From Inia geoffrensis (Eukaryota; Chordata; Mammalia; Artiodactyla; Iniidae): 64,000 nt of DNA. Numbering within the stretch: the stretch's first letter is position 1; every line of letters begins with the position of its first letter. The translations under genes and the position numbers were made by a program. Under the pieces are notes generated by a model that searched no databases, was not told the DNA's origin, and saw only the letters and a list, made by a program, of their open reading frames with translations. The stretch is taken from positions 72,896,784-72,960,783 of the forward strand of contig CM070910.1 of the NCBI GenBank assembly GCA_036417435.1, in the 5' to 3' direction. Positions 34,707 to 46,865 of the stretch are shown here, piece after piece.

Positions 34707-36443
34707 TATTCAGGAAAAAACGCATACGCCCTTTTTGGCCTACCAAGCAAGCCTGCAATGGAAATCCGCACTACAATGTAGTCTCACTTCGCACCGATCA
34801 AAAGGGCCGTCCGGAAAAAGTGTAAAATCCAGAGGGGCAGGACAGGCCATTCAGAACGGTCAGCCTTGTTATGCTGATGGGCGGGTTGTAAATTGCCAAC
34901 AGCCACTCTGGAGAAGTGGATGGTGTTTCCTGGAACAAAGAAAAAAACCAAGCTAGAGAGCCTAGGGCACTTTCACTTACGGTGCTATAGATTCGGAAAA
35001 TTAAAATGAAAAAGACACAGCCACACCGAAGTTTAGGGCTGCTCTGTGTTCGGGAACCTTGACTATGGTACAACTTCAATAGCCCAGAAAGAGAAAAATG
35101 GATATAGAAGCTGTGGTCCATCCCTACAAAGGAATATCACTCAACAATGAAATCAATGGCAACAGACCAGTAGCAGCATAATGAGTGGATTTAGTTACGA
35201 TGATTCTAAGTGAAATAAGGCAAACAGAAAAAGAAACATCATAAGATATCACTAATACCGGGAATGTAAACACGGCTATGCATGAACTGCATTACAAAAC
35301 ACAACAGAGTCTCACATTTACAAAAGAAACTAATGCTTGCTTAAGGGGAAAGGAGAGTGTGGAGGTTGCATAGAACCAGAGGTTGACATTAGGACAGATA
35401 CCATTTCATAAGCCAAATATATATTAGACAAGAACTACTCCTTGCTCAACCAAATGGACTCAACACCCCGTATTCAAAACCTAAGAATATACCTGACTAT
35501 GAATAAACTTAAAACCCATACATTTATAGGTCTCCATAAGAAAATCATTTGTGTACAGCAGCATACACACAGCAGTGTAAATAAGCTAAATCCCCTTATA
35601 AAAATAAATTTGAAAAAGAAAATACAAGGACTGTGAAATAGAGAGAAATTCTTAAATAAGTCCTTCAGGGCTTGTGAGGAATCTTGGATTTACCACCTCT
35701 ACATCCACAGCTGTGGGAGAGATAAGACTGGACACTTGGGGCTGATACTATTGGTGAGGGAATGCAGACCCTTTGAGGTAATGGTGCATGGTTCCCATTT
35801 CACGGGTCTCAAATCTCCACGTTTAAGGGATTTATCCTTCAGCTAATATATGCATGGAAAACCCAGAATATGTTCCACAAAGTGATCAGGCAAAATTTCT
35901 AAAACTCATCGCCATTTTCGCCCCGTGATACTGGAGTTTGCCGTTCCAGATGCGATATTAACATTTTCCCAACTTGGAGAGTCAGTGCCTTTGACCTCTT
36001 TTTTGGCACAGTTCTCAATTTCCGTGGGAGATGAACAGGAATAAGGAGAACCAATGAGCGGCTAACTCGATGTGTTTGGACAGGCACATTGAACTCTGAT
36101 TTCCCTACAGGAAGAAGAATTCACCAAAGGCTCAGCATGCCATACCGGAACGAGACTAGGGCCTGAATCAATTTTTCGGGTTTGCGGTCAGCTAACAAGA
36201 AAGCGAGTTGTGAAAAGGAGATTTTTGGCACTGTAACTCACAATACTGCAGAGTTCCAAATGACGCCTATCATCCAAAAATTTATTGAAGGAAGGCTGTG
36301 AAAAGGACTTGAACGCGACGCAGAATTGCAGAAACCAGATATCAGGTGGTAGATAAGAATTGCTCTGAAAGCGTAGGAAAAGAGGCAGCAGTTCGACAGT
36401 GATGCACTTGGCCAAAAACGGCGTATTCGTTTTTTCCTGAATA
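34707..36443 (+). repeat. Satellite monomer m21 (La-M2-R1), mosaic
   Basis: 1737 bp. L1-derived part 34754-35625. The left and middle follow m17 (cccatttcacggg, ttccacaaagtg); the end follows m13 (cgagactaggg, tcgggtttgcgg, ggcgtattcg). The switch lies between about 35880 and 36153. Confidence 0.95.
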
Positions 36444-38180
36444 TATTCAGGAAAAAACGCATACGCCCTTTTTGGCCAAACAAGCAAGCCTGCAATGGAA
36501 ATCCGCACTACAATGAAGTCTCACTTCCCACCGATCAAAAGGGCCGTCTGAAAAAAGTGAAAAATCCAGAGAGGCAGGACAGCACATTCAGAACCGTCAG
36601 CCTTGTTATGCTGATGGGCGGGATGTAAATTGCCAACAGCCACTCTGGAGAAGTGGATGGTGTTTCCTGGAACAAAGAAAAAAACCAAGCTAGAGAGCCT
36701 AGGGCACTTCCACTTACGGTGCTATAGATTCGGAATATTTAAATGAAAAAGACACAGCCACACCAAAGTTTAGGGCTGCTCTGTGTACGGGAATCTTGAC
36801 TATGGTACAGCTTCAATAACCCAGAAAGAAAAAAATGGATATAGAAGTTGTGGTACATCCCTACAATGGAATATCACTCAACAATGAAATCAATGGCAAC
36901 ATACCAGTAGCAGCATAATGAGTGGATTTCGTTAAGATGTTTCTAAGTGAAACAAGGCAAACAGAAAAAGAAACATCATAAGATATCACTAATACCGGGA
37001 ATGTAAACACGGCTACACATGAACTGCATTACAAAACACAACAGAGTCTCACATTTACAAAAGAAACTTATGCTAGCTTAAGGGGAAAGGAGAGTGGGGA
37101 GGCTGCATAGAACCAGAGAATGACATTAGGACAGATACCAATTCATAAGCCAAATATATATTAGACAAGACCTACTCCTTGCTCAACCAAATGGACTCAA
37201 CACCCCGTATTCAAAACCTAGGAATATACCTGACTATGAATAAACTTAAAACCCATACATTTTTAGGTCTCCATAAGAAAATCATTTGCGTACAGCAGCA
37301 TACACACAGCAGTGTAAATAAGCTAAATCCAATTATAAAAATAAATTTGAAAAAGAAAACACAAGGACTGTGAAATAGAGAGAAATTCTTAAATAAGTCC
37401 TTCAGGGCTTGTGAGGAATCTTGGATTTACCGCCTCTACATCCACAGCTGTGGGAGAGATAAGACTGGACACTTGGGGCTGATACTATTGGTGAGGGAAT
37501 GCAGACCCTTTGAGGTAATGGTGCATGGTTCCCATTCCACGGGTCTCAAATCTCCACGTTTAAGGGATTTATCCTTCAGCTAATATATGCATGGAAAACC
37601 CAGAATATGTTCCACGAAGTGATCAGGCAAAATTTCTAAAACTCATCGCCATTTTCGCCCCGTGATACTGGAGTTTGCCGTTCCAGATGCGATATTAACA
37701 TTTTCCCCACTTGGAGAGTCAGTGCCTTTGACCTCTTTTTTGGCACAGTTCGCAATTTCCGTGGGAGATGAACAGGAATAAGGAGAACCAATGAGCGGCT
37801 AACTCGATGTGTTTGGACAGGCACATTGAACTCTGATTTCCCTACAGGAAGAAGAATTCACCAAAGGCTCAGCATGCCATACCGGAACGAGATTAGGGCC
37901 TGAATCAATTTTTCGGGTTTGCGGTCAGCTCACAAGAAAGCGAGCTGTGAAAAGGAGATTTTTGGCACTGTAACTCACAATACTGCAGAGTTCCAAATGA
38001 CGCCTATCATCCAAAAATTTATTGAAGGAAGGCTGTGAAAAGGACTTGAACGCGACGCAGAATTGCAGAAACCAGATATCAGGTGGTAGATAAGAATTGC
38101 TCTGAAAGCGTAGGAAAAGAGGCAGCAGTTCGACAGTGATGCACTTGGCCAAAAACGGCATATGCGTTTTTTCCTGAATA
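36444..38180 (+). repeat. Satellite monomer m22 (Lb-M1-R1)
   Basis: 1737 bp. L1-derived part 36491-37362. Counterpart of m4, with the same catttttaggtctcc marker and the same degraded palindrome at its end. Confidence 0.95.
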
Positions 38181-39918
38181 TATTTAGGAAAAAACGCATA
38201 CGCCCTTTTAGGCCAAACAAGCAAGCCTGCAATGGAAATCCGCACTACAATGAAGTCTCACTTCCCACCGATCAAAAGGGCCGTCTGAAAAAAGTGAAAA
38301 ATCCAGAGAGGCAGGACAGGACATTCAGAACCGTCAGCCTTGTTATGCTGATGGGCGGGATGTAAATTGCCAACAGCCACTCTGGAGAAGTGGATGGTGT
38401 TTCCTGGAACAAAGAAAAAAAACAAGCTAGAGAGCCTAGGGCACTTCCACTTACGGTGCTATAGATTCGGAATATTTAAATGAAAAAGACACAGCCACAC
38501 CAAAGTTTAGGGCTGCTCTGTGTACGGGAATCTTGACTATGGTACAGCTTCAATAACCCAGAAAGAAAAAAATGGATATAGAAGTTGTGGTACATCCCTA
38601 CAATGGAATATCACTCAACAATGAAATCAATGGCAACAGACAAGTAGCAGCATAATGAGTGGATTTCGTTAAGATGTTTCTAAGTGAAACAAGGCAAACA
38701 GAAAAAGAAACATCATAAGATATCACTAATACCGGGAATGTAAACACGGCTACGCATGAACTGCATTACAAAACACAACAGAGTCTCACATTTACAAAAG
38801 AAACTTATGCTAGCTTAAGGGGAAAGGAGAGTGGGGAGGCTGCATAGAACCAGAGTATGACATTAGGACAGATACCAATTCATAAGCCAAATATATATTA
38901 AACAAGACCTACTCCTTGCTCAACCAAATGGACTCAACACCCTGTATTCAAAACCTAGGAATATACCTGACTATGAATAAACTTAAAACCCATACATTTA
39001 TAGGTCTCCATAAGAAAATCATTTGTGTACAGCAGCATACACACAGCAGTGTAAATAAGCTAAATCTCCTTATAAAAATAAATTTGAAAAAGAAAATACA
39101 AGGACTGTGAAATAGAGAGAAATTCTTAAATAAGTCCTTCAGGGCTTGTGAGGAATCTTGGATTTACCACCTCTACATCCACAGCTGTGGGAGAGATAAG
39201 ACTGGACACTTGGGGCTGATACTATTGGTGAGGGAATGCAGACCGTTTGAGGTAATGGTGCATGGTTCCCATTCCACGGGTCTCAAACGTCCACGTTTAA
39301 GGGACTTATCCTTCAGCTAAAATATGCACGGAAAACCCAGAATATGGTCCACGAAATGATCAGGCAAAATTTCTAAAACTCATCGCCATTTTCGCCCCGT
39401 GATACTTGAGTTTGCCGTTCCAGATGCGATATTAACATTCTCCCCTCTTGAAGAGTCAGTGCCTTTGACCTCTTGTTTGGCACAGTTAGCAATTTCCGAG
39501 GGAGATTAACAGGAATAAGGAAAACCAATGAGCGGCTAACTCGATGTGTTTGGACGGTCACATTGAACTCTGATTTCCCTACAGGAAGAAGAAATCACCA
39601 AAGGCTCAGCGTGCCATACCGGATCGAGATTAGGGTCTGAAGCAATTCTTCGGGTTTGCGGTCAGCTCACAAGAAAACGAGTTGAGAAAAGGAGATTTTT
39701 GGCACTGTAACTCACAATCCTGCAGAGTTCCAAATGACCCCTATCATCCAAAACTTTATTGAAGGAAGGCTGTGAAGAGGACTTAAACCAGACACAGAAT
39801 TGCAGAAACCAGATATCACGTGGTAGATAAGAATTGTTCTGAAAGCGTAGGAAAAGAGGCAGGACTTCGACAGTGATGCACTTGGCCAAAAAGGGCGTAT
39901 GTGTTTTTTTCCTGAATA
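38181..39918 (+). repeat. Satellite monomer m23 (Lb-M1-R3)
   Basis: 1738 bp. L1-derived part 38228-39099. Counterpart of m5, with private bases at 38642, 39067, 39288 and 39329. Confidence 0.95.
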
Positions 39919-41654
39919 TATTCAGGAAAAAACGCATACGCCCTTTTTGGCCAAACAAGCAAGCCTGCAATGGAAATCCGCACTACAATGAAGTCTCACT
40001 TCGCACCAATCAAAAGGGCCCTCCGAAAAAAGTTTAAAATCCAGAGAGGCAGGACAGGACATTCAGAACCGTCAGCCTTGTTATGCTGATGGGCGGGATG
40101 TAAATTGTCAACAGCCACTCTGGAGAAGTGGATGGTGTTTCCTGGAACAAAGAAAAAAACAAGCTAGAGAGCCTAGGGCACTTCCACTTACGGTGCTATA
40201 GATTCGGAATATTTAAATGAAAAAGACACAGCCACACCAAAGTTTAGGGCTGCTCTGTGTACGGGAACTTTGGCTATGGTACAACTTCAATAGCCCAGAA
40301 AGAGAAAAATGGATATAGATGTTGTGGTACATCCCTATAATGGAATATCACTCAACAATGAAATCAATGGCAACAGACCAGTAGCGGAATAATGAGTGGA
40401 TTTAGTTACGATGATTCTAAGTGAAATAAGGCAAACAGAAAAAGAAACATCATAAGATATCACTAATACCGGGAATGTAAACACGGCTATGCATGAACTG
40501 CATTACAAAACACAACAGAGTCTCACATTTACAAAAGAAACTAATGCTTGCTTAAGAGGAAAGGAGAGTGTGGAAGTTGCATAGAACCAGAGGTTGACAT
40601 TAGGACAGATACCATTTCATAAGCCAAATATATATTAGACAAGACCTACTCCTTGCTCAACCAAATGGACTCAACACCCCGTATTCAAAACCTAGGAATA
40701 TACCTGACTATGAATAAACTTAAAACCCATACATTTATAGGTCTCCATAAGAAAATCATTTGTGTACAGCAGCATACACACAGCAGTGTAAATAAGCTAA
40801 ATCCCCTTATAAAAATAAATTTGAAAAAGAAAATACAAGGACTGTGAAATAGAGAGAAATTCTTAAATAAGTCCTTCAGGGCTTGTGAGGAATCTTGGAT
40901 TTACCACCTCTACATCCACAGCTGTGGGAGAGATAAGACTGGACACTTGGGGCTGATACTATTGGTGAGGGAATGCAGACCCTTTGAGGTAATGGTGCAT
41001 GGTTCCCATTCCACGGGTCTCAAATCTCCACGTTTAAGGGATTTATCCTTCAGCTAATATATGCATGGAAAACCCAGAATATGTTCCACGAAGTGATCAG
41101 GCAAAATTTCTAAAACTCATCGCCATTTTCGCCCCGTGATACTGGAGTTTGCCGTTCCAGATGCGATATTAACATTTTCCCCACTTGGAGAGTCAGTGCC
41201 TTTGACCTCTTTTTTGGCACAGTTCGCAATTTCCGTGGGAGATGAACAGGAATAAGGAGAACCAATGAGCGGCTAACTCGATGTGTTTGGACAGGCACAT
41301 TGAACTCTGATTTCCCTACAGGAAGAAGAATTCACCAAAGGCTCAGCGTGCCATACCGGAACGAGATTAGGGCCTGAATCAATTTTTCGGGTTTGCGGTC
41401 AGCTCACAAGAATGCGAGTTGTGAAAAGGAGATTTTTGGCACTGTAACTCACAATACTGCAGAGTTCCAAATGACGCCTATCATCCAAAAATTTATTGAA
41501 GGAAGGCTGTGAAAAGGACTTGAACGCGACGCAGAATTGCAGAAACCAGATATCAGGTGGTAGATAAGAATTGCTCTGAAAGCGTAGGAAAAGAGGCAGC
41601 AGTTCGACAGTGATGCACTTGGCCAAAAACGGCGTATGCGTTTTTTCCTGAATA
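39919..41654 (+). repeat. Satellite monomer m24 (Ld-M2-R1)
   Basis: 1736 bp. L1-derived part 39966-40836. Counterpart of m6, sharing the rare Ld left end. Confidence 0.95.
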
Positions 41655-43392
41655 TATTCAGGAAAAAACGCATACGCCCTTTTTGGCCAAACAAGCAAGC
41701 CTGCAATGGAAATCCGCACTACAATGAAGTCTCACTTCCCACCGATCAAAAGGGCCGTCTGAAAAAAGTGAAAAATCCAGAGAGGCAGGACAGGACATTC
41801 AGAACCGTCAGCCTTGTTATGCTGATGGGCGGGATGTAAATTGCCAACAGCCACTCTGGAGAAGTGGATGGTGTTTCCTGGAACAAAGAAAAAAACCAAG
41901 CTAGAGAGCCTAGGGCACTTCCACTTATGGTGCTATAGATTCGGAATATTTAAATGAAAAAGACACAGCCACACCAAAGTTTAGGGCTGCTCTGTGTACG
42001 GGAACTTTGGCTATGGTACAACTTCAATAGCCCAGAAAGAGAAAAATGTATATAGATGTTGTGGTACATCCCTATAATGGAATATCACTCAACAATGAAA
42101 TCAATGGCAACAGACCAGTAGCAGCATAATGAGTGGATTTCGTTAAGATGTTTCTAAGTGAAACAAGGCAAACAGAAAAAGAAACATCATAAGATATCAC
42201 TAATACCGGGAATGTAAACACGGCTACGCATGAACTGCATTACAAAACACAACAGAGTCTCACATTTACAAAAGAAACTTATGCTAGCTTAAGGGGAAAG
42301 GAGAGTGGGGAGGCTGCATAGAACCAGAGTATGACATTAGGACAGATACCAATTCATAAGCCAAATATATATTAGACAAGACCTACTCCTTGCTCAACCA
42401 AATGGACTCAACACCCCGTATTCAAAACCTAGGAATATACCTGACTATGAATAAACTTAAAACCCATACATTTATAGGTCTCCATAAGAAAATCATTTGT
42501 GTACAGCAGCATACACACAGCAGTGTCAATAAGCTAAATCCCCTTATAAAAATAAATTTGAAAAAGAAAATACAAGGACTGTGAAATAGAGAGAAATTCT
42601 TAAATAACTCCTTCAGGGCTTGTGAGGAATCTTGGATTTACCACCTCTACATCCACAGCTGTGGGAGAGATAAGACTGGACACTTGGGGCTGATACTATT
42701 GGTGAGGGAATGCAGACCCTTTGAGGTAATGGTGCATGGTTCCCATTCCACGGGTCTCAAATGTCCACGTTTAAGGGATTTATCCTTCAGCTAATATATG
42801 CATGGAAAACCCAGAATATGTTCCACGAAGTGATCAGGCAAAATTTCTAAAACTTATCGCCATTTTCGCCCCGTGATACTGGAGTTTGCCGTTCCAGATG
42901 CGATATTAACATTTTCCCCACTTGGAGAGTCAGTGCCTTTGACCTCTTTTTTGGCACAGTTTGCAATTTCCGTGGGAGATGAACAGGAATAAGGAGAACC
43001 AATGAGCGGCTAACTCGATGTGTTTGGACAGGCACATTGAACTCTGATTTCCCTACAGGAAGAAGAATTCACCAAAGGCTCAGCGTGCCATACCGGAACG
43101 AGATTAGGGCCTGAATCAATTTTTCGGGTTTGCGGTCAGCTCACAAGAAAGCGAGTTGTGAAAAGGAGATTTTTGGCACTGTAACTCACAATACTGCAGA
43201 GTTCCAAATGACGCCTATCATCCAAAAATTTATTGAAGGAAGGCTGTGAAAAGGACTTGAACGCGACGCAGAATTGCAGAAACCAGATATCAGGTGGTAG
43301 ATAAGAATTGCTCTGAAAGCGTAGGAAAAGAGGCAGCAGTTCGACAGTGATGCACTTGGCCAAAAAGGGCGTATGTGTTTTTTTCCTGAATA
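41655..43392 (+). repeat. Satellite monomer m25 (Lb-M2/M1-R1)
   Basis: 1738 bp. L1-derived part 41702-42573. Counterpart of m7, with the same internal M2-to-M1 switch. Confidence 0.95.
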
Positions 43393-45128
43393 TATTCAGG
43401 AAAAAACGCATACGCCCTTTTTGGCCAACCAAGCAAGCCTGCAATGGAAATCCGCACTACAATGTAGTCTCACTTCGCACCGATCAAAAGGGCCGTCCGG
43501 AAAAAGTGTAAAATCCAGAGGGGCAGGACAGGCCATTCAGAATGGTCAGCCTTGTTATGCTGATGGGCGGGATGTAAATTGCCAACAGCCACTCTGGAGA
43601 AGTGGATGGTGTTTCCTGGAACAAAGAAAAAACCAAGCTAGAGAGCCTAGGGCACTTTCACTTACGGTGCTATAGATTCGGAAAATTAAAATGAAAAAGA
43701 CACAGCCACACCGAAGTTTAGGGCTGCTCTGTGTTCGGGAACCTTGACTATGGTACAACTTCAATAGCCCAGAAAGAGAAAAATGGATATAGAAGCTGTG
43801 GTCCATCCCTACAAAGGAATATCACTCAACAATGAAATCAATGGCAACAGACCAGTAGCAGCATAATGAGTGGATTTAGTTACGATGATTCTAAGTGAAA
43901 TAAGACACACAGAAAAAGAAACATCATAAGATATCACTAATACCGGGAATGTAAACTCGGCTACGCATGAACTGCATTACAAAACACAACAGAGTCTCAC
44001 ATTTAAAAAAGAAACTTATGCTTGCTTAAGGGGAAAGGAGAGTGGGGAGGCTGCATAGAACCAGAGTATGACATTAGGACAGATACCATTCCATAAGCCA
44101 AATATATATTAGACAAGACCTACTCATTGCTCAACCAAATGGACTCAACACCCCGTATTCAAAACCTAGGAATATACCTGACTATGAATAAACTTAAAAC
44201 CCATACATTTTTAGGTCTCCATAAGAAAATCATTTGCGTACAGCAGCATACACACAGCAGTGTAAATAAGCTAAATCCAATTATAAAAATAAATTTGAAA
44301 AAGAAAACACAAGGACTGTTAAAGAGGGAGAAATTCTTACATAAGTCCTTCAGGGCTTGTGAGGAATCTTGGATTTACCACCTCTACATCCACAGCTGTG
44401 GGAGAGATAAGACTGGACACTTGGGGCTGATACTATTGGTGAGGGAATGCAGACCCTTTGAGGTAATGGTGCATGGTTCCCATTCCACGGGTCCCAAATC
44501 TCCACGTTTAAGGGACTTATCCTTCAGCTAAAATATGCATGGAAAACCCAGAATATGGTCCACGAAATGATCAGGCAAAATTTCTAAAACTCATCGCCAT
44601 TTTCGCCCCGTGATACTTGAGTTTGCCGTTCCAGATGCGATATTAACATTCTCCCCACTTGGAGAGTCAGTGCCTTTGACCTCTTGTTTGGCACAGTTAG
44701 CAATTTCCGAGGCAGATTAACAGGAATAAGGAAAACCAATGAGCGGCTAACTCGATGTGTTTGGACGGTCACATTGAACTCTGATTTCCCTACAGGAAGA
44801 AGAAATCACCAAAGGCTCAGCGTGCCATACCGGAACGAGATTAGTGCCTGAATCAATTCTTCGGGTTTGCGGTCAGCTCACAAGAAAGCGAGTTGAGAAA
44901 AGGAGATTTTTGGCACTGTAACTCACAATCCTGCAGAGTTCCAAATGACGCCTATCATCCAAAAATTTATTGAAGGAAGGCTGTGAAGAGGACTTGAACG
45001 CGACGCAGAATTGCAGAAACCAGATATCAAGTGTTAGATAAGAATTGCTCTGAAAGCGTAGGAAAAGAGGCAGCAGTTCGACAGTGATGCACTTGGCCAA
45101 AAAGCGTGTATACGTTTTTTCCTGAATA
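43393..45128 (+). repeat. Satellite monomer m26 (La-M2-R3)
   Basis: 1736 bp. L1-derived part 43440-44310. Counterpart of m8. It closes HOR copy B and ends in the palindrome with the compensating change. Confidence 0.95.
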
Positions 45129-46865
45129 TATTCAGGAAAAAACGCATACGCGCTTTTTGGCCAACCAAGCAAGCCTGCAATGGAAATCCGCACTACAATG
45201 AAGTCTCACTTCCCACCGATCAAAAGGGCCGTCCGAAAAAAGTGTAAAATCCAGAGAGGCAGGACAGGACATTCAGAACAGTCAGCCTTGTTATGCTGAT
45301 GGGCGGGATGTAAATTGCCAACAGCCACTCTGGAGAAGTGGATGGTGTTTCCTGGAACAAAGAAAAAAACCAAGCTAGAGAGCCTAGGGCACTTCCACTT
45401 ACGGTGCTATAGATTCGGAATATTTAAATGAAAAAGACACAGCCACACCAAAGTTTAGGGCTGCTCTGTGTACGGGAATCTTGACTATGGTACAGCTTCA
45501 ATAACCCAGAAAGAAAAAAATGGATATAGAAGTTGTGGTACATCCCTACAATGGAATATCACTCAACAATGAAATCAATGGCAACAGACCAGTAGCAGCA
45601 TAATGAGTGGATTTCGTTAAGATGTTTCTAAGTGAAACAAGGCAAACAGAAAAAGAAACATCATAAGATATCACTAATACCGGGAATGTAAACACGGCTA
45701 CGCATGAACTGCATTACAAAACACAACAGAGTCTCACATTTACAAAAGAAACTTATGCTAGCTTAAGGGGAAAGGAGAGTGGGGAGGCTGCATAGAACCA
45801 GAGGATGACATTAGGACAGATACCAATTCATAAGCCAAATATATATTAGACAAGACCTACTCCTTGCTCAACCAAATGGACTCAACACCCCGTATTCAAA
45901 ACCTAGGAATATACCTGACTATGAATAAACTTAAAACCCATACATTTATAGGTCTCCATAAGAAAATCATTTGTGTACAGCAGCATACACACAGCAGTGT
46001 AAATAAGCTAAATCCCCTTATAAAAATAAATTTGAAAAAGAAAATACAAGGACTGTGAAATAGAGAGAAATTTTTAAATAAGTCCTTCAGGGCTTGTGAG
46101 GAATCTTGGATTTACCACCTCTACATCCACAGCTGTGGGAGAGATAAGACTGGACACTTGGGGCTGATACTATTGGTGAGGGAATGCAGACCCTTTGAGG
46201 TAATGGTGCATGGTTCCCATTCCACGGGTTTCAAATGTCCACGTTTAAGGGATTTATCCTTCAGCTAATATATGCATGGAAAACCCAGAATATGGTCCAC
46301 GAAGTGATCAGGCAAAATTTCTAAAACTCATCGCCATTTTCGCCCCGTGATACTGGAGTTTGCCGTTCCAGATGCGATATTAACATTTTCCCCACTTGGA
46401 GAGTCAGTGCCTTTGACCTCTTTTTTGGCACAGTTTGCAATTTCCGTGGGAGATGAACAGGAATAAGGAGAACCAATGAGCGGCTAACTCGATGTGTTTG
46501 GACAGGCACATTGAACTCTGATTTCCCTACAGGAAGAAGAATTCACCAAAGGCTCAGCGTGCCATACCGGAACGAGATTAGGGCCTGAATCAATTTTTCG
46601 GGTTTGCGGTCAGCTCACAAGAAAGCGAGTTGTGAAAAGGAAATTTTTGACACTGTAACTCACAATACTGCAGAGTACCAAATGACGCCTATCATCCAAA
46701 AATTTATTGAAGGAAGGCTGTGAAAAGGACTTGAACGCGACGCAGAATTGCAGAAACCAGATATCAGGTGGTAGATAAGAATTGCTCTGAAAGCGTAGGA
46801 AAAGAGGCAGCAGTTCGACAGTGATGCACTTGGCCAAAAAGGGCGTATGCGTTTTTTCCTGAATA
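45129..46865 (+). repeat. Satellite monomer m27 (Lc-M1-R1)
   Basis: 1737 bp. L1-derived part 45176-46047. Opens HOR copy C; counterpart of m9 with the same acgggtttcaaatg and aaaaggaaatttttgac markers. Confidence 0.95.

Larger units (their letters stand above)
22554..36443 (+). repeat. Nested tetramer duplication (m14-m17 and m18-m21), offset 6945 bp
   Basis: All four palindrome centres in 22554-29498 recur 6945 bp later (24289 to 31234, 26024 to 32969, 27761 to 34706, 29498 to 36443). Type order is the same in both: R2, R2, R1, R1 with M1, M2, M1, M2. Differences are few and clustered at the ends: the left part of m14 is m12-like, and the right part of m21 is m13-like. The block is absent from upstream copy A. 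Confidence 0.88.
13883..45128 (+). repeat. Complete 18-monomer higher-order repeat, 31,246 bp (copy B, m9-m26)
   Basis: Adding 31,246 to a position in the downstream part of the window lands on the same monomer type with the same private variants. Examples are the 6-bp deletion in m11 and m29, the gtgtttgcacagg variant in m14 and m32, and the cgccccgagataa variant in m19 and m37. Order of monomers by left-middle-right type: m9 Lc-M1-R1, m10 La-M1-R1, m11 La-M2-R1, m12 Lb-M1-R1, m13 La-M2-R1, m14 Lb-M1-R2, m15 Lc-M2-R2, m16 Lc-M1-R1, m17 La-M2-R1, m18 Lb-M1-R2, m19 Lc-M2-R2, m20 Lc/Lb-M1-R1, m21 La-M2-R1, m22 Lb-M1-R1, m23 Lb-M1-R3, m24 Ld-M2-R1, m25 Lb-M2/M1-R1, m26 La-M2-R3. The starting monomer is an arbitrary choice of phase. 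Confidence 0.93.
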
